Shown one piece after another: positions 1-12,089 of a stretch of DNA of 64,000 nucleotides. This stretch comes from Chelydra serpentina. Taxonomy: Eukaryota > Chordata > Testudines > Chelydridae. A model generated the notes under the pieces. It ran no database searches. It had not been told where the DNA came from and saw only the letters and a program-made list of their open reading frames with translations. Location of the stretch: NCBI GenBank assembly GCA_037349315.1, contig JBAIAC010000030.1:10313501-10377500 (forward strand). Reading direction: 5' to 3'. The translations under genes were made by a program, and so were the position numbers. The first letter of the stretch is position 1; each line of letters opens with the position of its first letter.

Positions 1-855
1 AGGGAAAAAAGTGCACTAATAATGGGTTTAAAAGGCATGGATATGTACATGTTCCATAAATGCTTTAAAGCTCTTTAAATACCAGATTATGTTGTTACTT
101 TTCCCCCCTTGACTGGCATTTCACATCGCCTTTGTGGTTTAGAAGATAGGTTGCAGAGTTATTTCAACTGTTTAGTCTCTTCTGCTTGCCTAGGGCCTCG
201 CATCCCGAATCCTCTACTGAAATTAAATTTTCACATGGAAAGGCATGTACTGATGTTTCACCACTGGCCATCTGTGCTTCCCTTAGTAAGTGGAATAGGA
301 AAAATGGGATTTATTTAAAATGAGCAGGAGGAAAAAATGCATTTTATAAAAGTGGGGATTTGCAGTATTATCTATCTGCAAATAAAACCCCACAACCATG
401 GATCAACAGACTCCACATCCTATTAATATTTTTTAAACAACTGTGAAGTCTGCTACATTTATTGAGCATCTGATGAATGTAACATAATTGTGAACCCTTG
501 TTTTTCAACATTCTTGGCTTTTGCGTCGTGTAACACTACTAACAATTTCTATTCAATGTCACATTTCAATTAAGAGTGATTTTGTGCTTGAACCATTAAC
601 AACTAGCTGTCAGTTGTTGCATATAGTTTTACTTTTTTTACTCATTTGACTGGTGATTTGTTTTGTGGATAAAATACAGGACAAGCTGCTACATAAAAAG
701 CTTTCTTCGGTATCACTGTATGCTTTTTCACTCAACAGATGCCTGCAATTGAGACAGATGTATACTGCTCCCAGTAAACTGGCAGATGGATCAGTCAGGA
801 CTCAGACTGTTTTGGTTCCTTCATGGTGTTTTGCTGTCTTTCGGTCTGCCTCTAA

Positions 856-1152
856 GGGTACGTCTATACTCACGCATCCTGTTGGAGGAGTCCAATCGAT
901 CTTCTGGGTTCGATTTATCGCGTCTTCTCTAGACGTGATAAATCGAACCAGGAAGTGCTCCCCACGTCGACGCTTGTAATCCTGCTCGACGAACGGAGTA
1001 GGCGGAGTCGACGGGGGAGCCTGCGTGCCGCGTGTGGACCCCGGGTAAGTACCTTTTCATTCGAACTAAGATAGTTCGACTTCAGCTACGTTATTCACGT
1101 AGCTGAAGTTGCGTATCTTAGTTTGAATTCGGGGGTTAGTGTAGACCAGCCC
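856..1152. mobile_element. PIF/Harbinger-like MITE, copy 1
   Basis: A 297-bp foldback element whose ends read GGGTACGTCTATACT and, from the right, GGGCTGGTCTACACT. Inside are two separate hairpins: one around CGATTTATCG...CGTGATAAATCG (about 910-948) and one around CTTCAGCTACG...CGTAGCTGAAG (about 1080-1110). Copies at 18247, 23828 and 39441 share this plan. Flanks are TAA on the left and TTA on the right, so the duplication is not clean here. The superfamily call rests on the 3-bp duplications of the other copies. No coding capacity. Confidence 0.6.
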
Positions 1153-2947
1153 TTAGAGAGGCATCAGAAGGACTTGTGCCTGGCATCTTGACTTTTTATC
1201 AGTATGGTGGGAAAGTGAGATTTTTTTTAAAAAAAAAGACAGAAATGTAACAGCAACTGGAAGAAAATATGTGCTATACTGGTGTATTTCCACCTCCCAC
1301 CCGTATGATTAGGATCCATCAAAACAAACAGAAAACTGGGATGCCTTGAATCACTGCAGCAAGATAAACACAGTTATTCAGGACAGAAGAGAGGCATTGG
1401 TTCTTTTTATTTAATCAGTTTTCCAAAAGATATGGGGGATTAGGACTTACTTTGTGTTTTAGAAGTGGTTAAGGAATTCTTGATGTACAATTTTTATTCT
1501 AAACTGAAATACTTTGGACAGAATTAGATGACGGTTATATCTTACGTCTTTTAGAATTCCATCAGTTTTTGTTTTTCAATAGGAAGCCAATCCTTTTAAA
1601 GCTCTTCCTCTTCCCTTTTGGCCTGGCTACAGTGCCTTGTTTATACATAAACATCCTGATAGTGGCAGTCTTCAGAAGTCTGAGAACATGAGATTGCCTC
1701 GCTAATCAACTCTCTCATAAAGGCGCTCTCATAGTTACTTCAAGCCTAGTCAGCAGGTAGCCTCTGGAATTGATCAGCTGAGTAGGTTTGTAATTTTTAA
1801 GAAAGACTTCATGATTTCATTTTATCTCAGCAGTTACATAATCTAGAGATTGTGTTCAGTACTAAGTGAGAGAGAGTACTTGTTGTTCAGGACACAGGCA
1901 AAAAAATCTGAGAAACCACGCTCACAATAATTTGGAGTCTAGATTCCTAAAGTGTGAAGTGTTTTTGATTTTAGACATAATATCATCATCTGGACATTGT
2001 ACCTGGGCACAGCTATGTTCATGCCTGCTAATGGGCCCATCTTATTGCTCAGTTACCTCAACCTGTTTGCTTCCCTGAAAAAGCCCTACAAGCAGTTTTG
2101 ATAGAAGATGGGAATGGACTGGCAGATTAACCAGCTTTCTGGTCAAGATATCAATAGTGAGGGGAGTGATGCAGTGAAAGCGGGTCAGGCTGGATGCTTC
2201 TGATTTAGTTGAGCATAAAAAAAACCATGGAGGTTTACACTGATGCAGTGGTGATTCAATTTTTAAAGCAAAAATTCCAATTTATTGTAGTTCAGGAAGC
2301 AAGTGTGTATCTGTACTCAGGTAAGCGGTATCGTTGAATTCCAAGATACAGCTGGCTAACTGGTCAGTCCATTCTCCGCCTCTACCATAGCTTTTGTTAA
2401 GTAGAGCCCTGCAAATCCGTGGATATCTGCAGATGATTTTTGCGGATCGCAGATCAGATACACATTTTTTCTCCATGCAGGGCTTTATTGATAAGGCTTT
2501 TTAGGGGATCAAGGAGGCTGAAGTAACTGAACAATGAGATTAGTACACGTGAGTGTAATGGGTGTGCCAGTGGTGCAGCATCCAGACATGAAAACATTAA
2601 GCTAATTTTCGTTTTGCTGTTATATCTTAAGGCAGTTAAAAGATGTTTGTTTATATTTGTAATGTCTGGTACAGGAAAGGGCCATCCCCTTTATCCCATA
2701 CACTCAACCAATGTACGAGAAGTAGGTGCGAGTGAGGGAGCCTTCCCCCATGTGGTATGGATTACTGAAGGAACGAAGAACTGCAGTGGATGACTTCTTG
2801 CTAGATAGTCTTTTAGATCTTATGCTAATAAAGTTGTGCCTCGTTAAATGTTCTTGGTGGCTTGTTTAGACTTTTTTGTGGTGTCTTTGATCATGAATTG
2901 GGGTCTGTATGTTCAAGAGTATCAAGAAATAAAAACATACCTTATCT

Positions 2948-3204
2948 CATAGGCCCTGAGTTGTGTTCTCCCCCCCCCCATGGGTGCTCCACCACCCCTT
3001 TTCCCAAGGTCCCACCATTGCTTCGTCTCCGCTCCACCCTGTCCCCGAGTCCCCTGCCCGCTTGCTGCTCTCCACCCTCTTCCAAGCCCCTCCCCCGGTT
3101 GCCAATCAGCTGTTTGGCAGTGCCTCCAATCAGCTGTGGCAGGTGGGTGCTGAGCACCCACTGTTCTCTTCCCCCCCCCCCCCCCCCCCGAGTTGGTGCC
3201 TATA
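2948..3204. mobile_element. hAT-like MITE with C-rich tracts
   Basis: A 257-bp element flanked by a perfect 8-bp duplication, CCTTATCT, at 2940-2947 and 3205-3212. Short inverted ends are CATAGGC and, from the right, TATAGGC. The body is C-rich, with a C run at 2971-2979 and a long one at about 3171-3189, and contains two near-copies of AATCAGCTGT. Open frames crossing it on both strands are products of its skewed composition and not genes. An 8-bp duplication fits hAT transposons; the exact family is unknown. Confidence 0.65.
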
Positions 3205-4604
3205 CCTTATCTTTCTAATTGCTTTAGGACAAAGCAGAATACATATATAAAAAAATATCAAAAATTAGTTGACTACTTCATATGCCATTTGCTGTATTCT
3301 CCAATTGTTGAAATACTAACTAGTTTTTTCAGTCTAGCAGTACTCTAACTTCCTTGACAAAGAAAAGAGCTTGTTTGCATGTCTGCTAATATTTGGCAGA
3401 GAAAACACACAGTATAGTATGATTCTGAAATATTATTTGCTTAATCTGTAACTATTGAAAAGTAAGAAAAATACTCTGCTCAATGTCTTCACAATACTAA
3501 TTTCCTGTGTCAGCTTAACCTCAATGTCCATAGCCAAAATCCGTTGGTAAATTAATATTTAGGGCGCGCTTCAACTCTGCAAAGTGACTGTAAAACTGGA
3601 GGTTTCTTACTGAACAGATGTGTTCTCTTTCTTCAGATTTATATATGCTTTCTTTTTTGCTTACAACTTGTTTAGACCTGGAGATTAATGTAGTGACTAT
3701 ATGGGAGTGGAAGCAATATTCTGTTCCTTTTTATGTATTAATTTAATCTTTTAAGATTGTGGTAGCACTCAAAATATACTATAGTCTTCCCAAATACACA
3801 AGGCACAGCTTCTTCACCTGAGGAACTTACCTTTTTTCTTCCCTCCTCAAAAATAAATAAGGATAGGCCAAGGGGATACAGCATACAAGCAGAAAGGTCA
3901 GGGTGATGGCTGTTACATGTGAAAAAGTGGTGCTATGAATGCTTCTCTTTTGTATTTTTGCATGAACTATTTCCAGTTGTCATTTCATCTAGTGGTCATT
4001 AGCTAATCGTTTTTGTATGGCTAATTTCTTGTAGGTTCATGGCAGAATCTGGTCTTCAGGAGAGATCTGAGCAATGAGAAATTAGTGGCCTGGCATATTA
4101 GCCCAGGAAGGGTTTATGGGAAATAAACATGGAAACAGTTGTGAAATAATAGGATAAACAGGGCAAGAAGACTGGCATTTTAGGTGAGGGAGCCAGGAAG
4201 CAACAGGGTTGGATAATAAGGGAGGAGAAGAGTTATGCAGAGTACTGAAGGGAATTACTAGAAGCTTAAACTTGATGCTGTGCCAAAAATAGAACCAGTG
4301 GAGGAATTCACAGGGTGTTTTGGGTGCATGACGTTATCAGACTGGCAGGGTGATACGATGATTTTGGCATTGTCGATTGTAGGCTGTTTGTGGGTTTCAG
4401 AGAAAGGGAGGCAGGTTTACCAATTCCAATTTTAGGGTAATCAGTTACCGGTGCAGATTCAATGAAGGGATAGTTTAGTCTCAAGAACCATTAGTAGTTA
4501 TGGTGATGGGTGAGCTGCCAAAACCCAGTCTGACTTTTAGATGTCAGGGATTATTTGCAAGTCAGACTGTCAGTGGGGGAAAAAAAATCTTGTAAAGTGA
4601 ACAC

Positions 4605-4690
4605 ACTTGAATTAAGTCATGTGGGTGAAAGAGACAAGCGTTTGAAATTACACAGAACTCTTCTTCAGGTCTGGGAAGGGTACACAGCTA
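4605..4690. repeat. Penelope-like tail scrap, second subfamily
   Basis: GAAAGAGACAAGCGTTTGAA and CTCTTCTTCAGGTCTGGGAA match the end of the repeat at 63843-64000. Only about 80 bp are recognisable. Confidence 0.6.
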
Positions 4691-4828
4691 CAACAACTCT
4701 GCAAATGCAGTTGAACAGGAAGTCACTGAAGAAAAAATAAATGTGGAAACTTGTAATGCTATTTTTAAGCTCATTTGCTATGGGGAAATACAGTTCATAT
4801 ATAATGTTGTCTTTTAAATATATATGGC

Positions 4829-5022
4829 GATATGCCTGTCTCATAGAACTGGAAGGACCTTGAAAGGTCATCGAGTCCAGTCCCCTGTTTTCACTAGCAG
4901 GGCCAAGTACTATCCCCTGACAGATTTTTGCCCCAAATCCCTAAATGGCCCCCCTCAAGGATTGAACTCACAACCCTGGGTTTAGCAGGCCAATGCTCAA
5001 ACCACTGAGCTATCCCTCTGAC
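4829..5022 (-). repeat. tRNA-headed SINE (tortoise PolIII/SINE type), reverse
   Basis: Read on the - strand, this begins with GGGATAGCTCAGTGGTTTGA (A-box region), then GGTTGTGAGTTCAATCC (B-box region), then the linker ATTTAGGG/GGGGCAAAAATC and a CR1-like 3' tail GGTCCTTCCAGTTCTATGAG. The plan matches the tortoise SINE family, which shares its tail with CR1 LINEs. Two + strand copies occur at 18893 and 38014. It is not a functional tRNA gene. Confidence 0.85.
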
Positions 5023-5098
5023 ATATGAGAATGTGTTCCTGTGATGTAAGTGGTATTTTTGCTAGTTGCTTTATACTTACTGTAGGATATCTCTAAAG

Positions 5099-5460
5099 CA
5101 GTGGTTCTAAAATTATGGGGTGGGCTTCCCAAGGAAGGCGTGGGAATGTGTCAAGGGAGGCGTGTGTGTGGCGGGGTGTTAAGAGTTCTGGCTGTTAGCC
5201 TTGGGGTGGCAATGGAGCAGTAAGTTTGTTGTGAAAAGTGATATTGATTAATATCTCTTTTCACATTGCCACCCTTACTTCTGTGTTACTGCTGGCATGG
5301 CACAGCCCTCAGAGCTGGGTGCCTTGCCAGCAGCCACTGCTCTCCACTCTGCTTTCAGAAGTGAGTGGTGGTATATGTACTTGGGGAGGGGGGAAGAGAG
5401 GTATAAACAATTACAGACAGAAAAAAGGAGTGCCTAATCAAGTAAGTTTGAGAATGACTG
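5099..5460. mobile_element. hAT-Charlie-like non-autonomous element
   Basis: A 362-bp element starting CAGTGGTTCTAAAATTATGG and ending in the complement of CAGTCATTCTCAAACTTACT, resembling hAT-Charlie terminal repeats. Flanks are CTCTAAAG (5091-5098) and ATCTAAAG (5461-5468), an 8-bp duplication with one mismatch. No transposase frame was recognised. Confidence 0.65.
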
Positions 5461-8400
5461 ATCTAAAGGATACTGAAGTGGTATTTAGCTGGAGGAAACT
5501 GAAATTATTGTAAAGGGCAACCATAGTATTAATCAAGTATATTCTATTTAGTTATAGACAATTTTACCAAACTGGAAACAGTTCTTTAATTTTAGTATTT
5601 ACCTGTGGCAACCATGTATGTGTATAGGAAAAAAAGGCAGGAGGGGGGGGTGGTGGTGAGGAAAACCCTGACTACATTTATTAGAATCTCTGAGGGGAAA
5701 GAAATGTTGCTATACTTAATTATATGGAGCAGCGCGTGATACAAACATCGCAGAACAAACATTATACATTCACAGAATCACTGAAAAGTTAGCATGGGAA
5801 TAAAAGGTGCACAAAATAAGAAAAAATAACATCTGGTTTGGAAAGTAGCATGTATGTGCTCTAATGGGAAGAGAGGTAGAGCAGGTATGTCAGTCAGCTG
5901 AGAAGCTTCTGAACTCCTAAGCAGAGGCAGTCAGAGTTGATAAAGGGGGGGTTTTGAGTTCATTGCAACATTATAAATTCTGTGCAAGTCGTAACTAGTT
6001 TGTTGCTAGTCATTTAAGAAACTACAATTAGTTGTGATTCTGTAGTACAGACTAGAGATATCTAATAAAAACATGGAAGATGCTGGGATCCCTACAATCC
6101 AGTAGTTGGAACGGTTTTATTTTAGATGGAATATAGGGTTCCAAAGAGTCAAAGGTGTTAACAAGACCCTGTCACTGTGCAATATTAAACAGTGTTAAAC
6201 AAAGTTGGAGGTTTGATAAACGGAGACCTCAACCTCCTTAGTGCAATGGCAAATAAACCCTTAATATCATTTCAACCTTTTATTAAATATAAAGAACAGA
6301 AGGAAAAACAGTTAAGCATTTTACATTTAAAATATTAAATAAGGCTTTCATTTTAACATCTCACGTTCCTTTTCCATTTAGCTTGAGAGAGTTTTTAGAA
6401 GGACCCTTCCATCCTTGTTTGACAGTCTTTTAGGCAATATCAAAGATGGTAATAACTATCCTTTTTTGGGAAAAGAGAAGGTTAGTTGAGATGGGGTAGA
6501 ACTATCGTTGCTAGTCTGATCTTGTTTCCTAGAAGACAAAATAAGACAAATATACACACAAGGGAATAGAAAAGAATAGCGAAGTAATACATTTAGCTTC
6601 GATCTCTATTGTTAACTGTCACTTGCAACTTCACTGTTCAAGAGAAACAGATACAGCACATGGTTTTATCAGCCACTCCAAGACCTGGAAATTTTATGCC
6701 AGTTTTGGGCACTGTTTAGAGCATTGCTTTCAGTTTCCTCTTCCTGGTCACAGACACATAGCAGTGTTGTGAAATATAAAGTCCTGGTGGGTTAATACAG
6801 ACTCTTATTTGACAAAAGGAAAAATGAGTGGGATAAGAAAAGAGAAGTAAGGGGGGCAGGAAATGGAACACATGAGGGAGAGGGGAAAGATATACAAAGC
6901 ATGCTCTTAACACAATCCTTGAATTATATCAATAGGCCTTTTTCTTTGGACTCAGTCTTTCTGTCTCCCTTTTGTACCTTTTTCCCACCAACATTTGTTA
7001 TAGGTTATTTTAGCATCTTATGAACTTACACTCACTTCTCACAGTTCAGCTCCCAATTAAGGTAAATCTGTAGGCAAAACAATCACAATAGATCCATAGT
7101 AGATAGAACCATCTTATACTAGAAGTGCTCGTCCTATTTTGAAAAACTGAAACCTTAGTGCATCTACTGATGTGTGATGGAGACTCATACATAGATAAGT
7201 GCTGGAATTGCTATTTAAGGGAAGTGAATGTTCATTAATGTAATTTATGAAGTTAAAAAAATAGTTTTATTTTAACATCTCTAACTTGGCTATTTCTATG
7301 CAGAATGTTCAGTTTCCTGGGAGAATCCAAAAGTCTAATTCTGAAAGGATCTTAAACCAGCAACTCAGCTATTGGCAATTTTGTGGCAGGATGCAGCTTC
7401 CTGCCAGCAGATATGGGTCGTAGACAAACAAACAACTTAGTGGTCATCATCCAGGTTAATTGATGCCTGAATGGTAAAAATAAATCCTATGTCCTCTTAG
7501 GAGCAGGTGTTCATTAGAAGCTTGTCATCTTAAATAGAAAATGCAAATGTTGGGGGTTAGGTGACACACAGGATTAAAGCATTAGCCTGTTACCTCAGGA
7601 GGCTCAAATTAGAACCTTGAACTAGATCATAAGTGAAAATGGGTTTATACTTGTATACTATATTAAACATTAAAATGCATCTACTTTTTGTGTCTGTGAG
7701 CACGTGCAGCACTAAAAGCTTTTTGTGTCGTACACCTTAAGATACCAATCTATTTTAGATGAAATATGGGAGGGTTTTTTTTGCATTATATGAATCTCTT
7801 TAAACTCTTCAAATAAAAGCTTCTGGACCCGTTTTCAAATAATTGTTGTTACAGTAAATCCAAAAGTAACAGTATCCGCCATTCATTTTACTCTTGCTGA
7901 GATTGTATAACTGTTTTGATTTGATCTTGTCTCAGTACAGAGTAGCACTTCATAGAACTTCCAGTTCTTCACTTCAGATTGCAGTGTATTTTGGCAGTAG
8001 TGATAGTATGACAGATGTGGACAAAATAACATGATTTAATTCAGTAGAAGATGCACTTAACATGACACTAATTTATCAAAATGGAGCAAAGCTTAAACAT
8101 CTAGTAATGGAGTAAACAGAGTGCTCTGCCAGTTAAAGAGCTCAAACCCATGGAATTCATTTTAGAAATAGGGATAACATAAGGTTTTATATTGCTTTGT
8201 GAGATTACCAAAAATAATAGATAGCCAGAGTAACATTCACTGAAGTCTGACCTTAGATACAATCTTTTCTAAATGAAATAAGTATTTCTCCAGTATAAAA
8301 CCAGGAAAGCAATAGCATCCTCTAGTGCCACTGTAGTTAGTGTGTGTTTTGCATTTGCATGAGTAATGTCTGGCCATCTTATTTAGAAAATGTAATCACA

Positions 8401-8508
8401 TTATTAGACACCTGTGCGTTCTGGTCAATGCCCATGACTATCACTTTAAAAATGCCAGCTCCCTATATGCAGGCGGAATTTGGGCTCCCAAACCTACAAA
8501 ATTATTAT

Positions 8509-8594
8509 AGAAGTGACAGAGTCCTGTGGCACCTTATAGACTTACAGATTAACAGACCTTAGTCTATAAGGTGCCACAGGACTCTGTAGCTTCT
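8509..8594. repeat. Penelope-type foldback, perfect 27-bp arms
   Basis: Positions 8516-8542 and 8561-8587 are perfect inverted copies around an 18-base spacer, extending with two mismatches to 8509 and 8594. The arm contains CCTGTGGCACCTTATAGACT, the phrase typical of turtle Penelope-like tails; adjacent sequence to about 8630 (CAGACTAACACAGCTACTCC) belongs to the same tail. It looks like two opposed copies of one terminal segment. Confidence 0.75.
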
Positions 8595-8928
8595 ACAGAT
8601 CCAGACTAACACAGCTACTCCTCTGAAAATTATTATTATGCTTCTACCATATCACAGATCTCAAATTGGTTCCAGTATGATAACATCCTTATACCCCAGT
8701 GGGTGGAAATTGAAAGGGGATTAATGCATCTAGTTCCCCCTCTGGATCTGCTTGCTTTCTCTTTTTGTCTGATGGAGAAAAATAAGGTGACTGCATTGGA
8801 GACTGTGGGGAAAGTCTGGGCTATCCTAGCTAAGAGGTAGCAATTTCATCCTTGCCTTCAAGCAAAAGCACTTCTCTTGGGTAATCGCGTTTGTCAAACT
8901 GGGGAACAAAAAAGGTAGAATTTGGAAG

Positions 8929-9158
8929 TAGGGTGACCAGACGTCCCAATAAAATTGGGACTGTCCCGATTTTTAGTTGTTTCCCACGTCCCGACTGATG
9001 TACGGTCGGGACGCCATTTTTCCCGATATTGCAGCTTTGGCTGCTCCTGCCGCTTCCCCCCCACCCCCCCCTTCGGCAACTCCGCTCTGGATGCTTTTTT
9101 TTTTTTTTTGCTTTCCCCACGTGTCTCAATATTTTGTTGGTTTCATCTGGTCACCCTA
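8929..9158. mobile_element. hAT-like MITE, TAGGGTGACCAGA family, copy 1
   Basis: A 230-bp element with termini TAGGGTGACCAGA and TCTGGTCACCCTA, flanked by a perfect 8-bp duplication TTTGGAAG (8921-8928 and 9159-9166). The interior has the repeated phrase GTCCCGA/GTCGGGAC and a T-run near 9090-9109. Open frames through it are not genes. Copies 2 and 3 are at 20599 and 53681. Confidence 0.82.
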
Positions 9159-9239
9159 TTTGGAAGGACTGTCTGAGCAAGAATATAATATGGATTTCCC
9201 AATTGGTCAGTGATGAGGGCTTTGTTCCTTTTCTAATAC

Positions 9240-10260
9240 TCAAGCAGTGTTGTGTCCTGCCACCCTCAGCAGAATGGAAGTAGTTCTAGCTAAACCACTT
9301 GCTAATTATCAATTTGGTCCTGATGCCCTAGGACTCCCAGAGGCCCCAGAGCTACTGGGAACCTTGGAAATACTTCATAAACTCCCTAGGCCCATGTTCA
9401 CTATTTGTGCTTCACTAATCACAGCCCTGAAAAGAATCCCAAATGGCAAGGCATGTTATAGAATGTTAAAAATGTTGCTGTGGCTCTCAGGCAATGCCTG
9501 ATACAACAAAAGATTCTATTCAAAATGTATTGGATGTCACAGAGCTTTTCCAAATGGGGGCCTTGTCCTCTGATGTTTGTTGGGACTGTAGTAAAATAAT
9601 AATAATTAATAAAAATGAACCCTGATGCATATGCTGTGGGCTTGTCCAATAGTCAGGCAACTGTGGTAAGAAGTGGACAGGAGTGAAAATAGTGCTTGGA
9701 TTCAGTAACCAAACCTCAACTGAAAATTATATCCTAGGTTATATACCTACTATGCTGGATTTAACTCCTTCACAAAGATTTTGGTTCTTGAGGGCTGCAA
9801 AGATTACCAAGCACATGAGAATACAAAAATTAAGGAGTAGGTTTATGCCCAGAATAGAGCAGTGGTATTTACATCTGTGTGAGTTAACAGTGAAAGAATA
9901 GCTTTTTGATGTAGAGAGCAATTACGTGAATTTGAAAAAATTGGATCCGGTTTCTTGGTGCATAGCTCAAATAATGGCAGATTTCCATTCCACCCGACCT
10001 CTCTGCTTCCCCCCTCCCTCTTACTGCTCAGTCCACTCCCTTCCTTTTTTGCCTATTTGTGTATATATTTATTAATTTTATTGTTGCACCTACCCTAACA
10101 TATTAGGTCAATGTAATATTTTCTGATTTTGTATTGTTTGGTTTTGCAGTTTTGACAAGTTGTGTTATTATATAGTTTTATTGGCTATCCTGTGAATGTG
10201 TGGTATTTTGGTGACCTGTACAGGCTGTAAGTCATTTACCTTTTTGTATTGTTTTTTCTT
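9240..10260 (+). pseudogene. Possible L1-like ORF2 C-terminus and 3' UTR
   Basis: Frames at 9247-9501 and 9683-9901 together contain CICCGLVQ, IPTMLDLTPSQRFWFLRAAK and FMPRIEQWYLHL. The order of a Cys-containing segment, an AAK(I/x) segment and a W-rich end is like the C-terminal region of L1-type ORF2 proteins. From 10000 to 10260 the sequence is T-rich, like a 3' untranslated region. Similarity is weak, so this is tentative. Confidence 0.4.
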
Positions 10261-12089
10261 TTTGAAAATTTAATAACAAGTAATCACACAGAGAAAACAA
10301 TGTGGGGCCTGTTTTCCCCTGAGAGAGGTGCATATTAATTCTTAATAACTGTAATAATAGTTGTGTGCCTCAACAATAAGAGAATAGTCATCTCATCCTT
10401 CTGCCCTTTTGGTAATTTCCTAGTGAATTGACACTGGATAGATTAGACTTTAATCTACAGAAAAATCGCTTTCCTTATTTTGAGGAGAGTAAATCTGACA
10501 CAGCACCATGAATCCAAGGAATAAGTCAGTGATAGACATTTCATCTTGTATCCCTTATTCAAAAGTCTTATAGAATTGGATAGAAGTAATGACTTTTCTA
10601 TGGAATTGTAACCAGTCTTTAGGCCTCTATATCTGAGGTATCTCCACTAAATTTGTGGGTTTGGTGAGATTGAGATACTAGAAATAGGAGATGAGTGAAT
10701 TTTCATTTAGTCTGATATCTCATTATGAGTAGTACTCAAGCTTCCCCTTGAAGTATTTGTACTCCGCACACATAGAGCACAGAATCTAGCCTGTGAAAGT
10801 TTGATATTTACAGACTGTTACGTGGATTCAGTCTTAGTTAAAACTTGCCGTTCTGCTCTCTGGCTGCACTTTGTATAGTATCTTGAAATCGTATTCATTG
10901 TCCTCATTTGTACTTCTTCCTCTGATGATGGATTTCTCATCTATTGATTATAGAAGGAAGACAAGCAATAAGAACAGAAACAGGTGGCTGCTGTTGTTCC
11001 CACAGGTATTCTTGTTGAATCATTTGTCAGCCACCATTATAATGGGATCTTCTTCCTGATGTAATTAGTGACAATGCCTATTCAAGGGCTGGAGAAAGAA
11101 AGGACTATAATTCTACCTGTTAATGAAATGTCTCTGACAATCCACTGAAGGGCAGTAAAACGAAAATAAGAAAGAAAAACTTGTAGCACCTTAGAGATCA
11201 GGTTTTTCAGAGCTCTGAAATGGTATCATTTGAATTAAGTATATCTCTTCAATCAGCTTTCTTCTTGTGTTTATCATGTCTGCTGCAGTCTCCTACTCTT
11301 CAGTCCTCACACTATATTAATCTCTCTTGGCAGACCACGTTTTGTTAGGCTTTGCTGTCTGTCTTAATTATTTCTTGGCTCGCAGCACTCTAAAAGAGAA
11401 CATTCTTAAAAGAGAGGATCCATCATTTCAACTTAATTTATTTACATATGTTTATAAAACAAAAACAATTACCCATACCAAACAGAGAATTCTCTACTTC
11501 TTCCTTTAGATTCAAGTAATTTAGAGAATCAGCACTTGGATTGTTTTTTCTTAAGTTTGAGGACAAAGCTGTCTTATCCCTGTGTATTTAAACAGCAGAC
11601 CTCTTCAATTTCTGTCGGATCATCATGTAGTAGTCTGCCTCTTCCAAGACTGACACTAAACCACACGTTCAGTTGCTATTAAATAATTTACCTTGACTAC
11701 ATATGAAGCTCTGAAGTGAATGTAATCCAATCAGTTGTGCGGTAGAAGTTGTTAATGTGCTACATCCCCATCCCACCATAAGATGTGTCCTAATCTAAAA
11801 TTCTAGTATTTTGTGTGGCAAGAGATCTGGAGGCAGATCATTTTGGGCAATGTCGTACACCAGTGATATTTACTCCTGTTGGAAACAATCTGAGGTGCAA
11901 ACCTGGCTACTACGCAGTTCTCGTTGGTTTAATTTCCACTGCTATCATGAGTTTGTAGCTACCTTATATGAGCTCTGTCCCATGATAGCTTGGACTGTGG
12001 CCTTTTGCTTTTGCTTTGAGTGACTATTTGGTTGGCATTCTCTTAACTGCTTCTGTGTACTGTGTGTTAATCTTCCACTGGGATGCAGC

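Noticed and set aside
2862..3250. Proline-rich and glycine-rich frames on opposite strands
   Set aside because: They are composed of C-rich MITE sequence with homopolymer runs; no domain or splice support.
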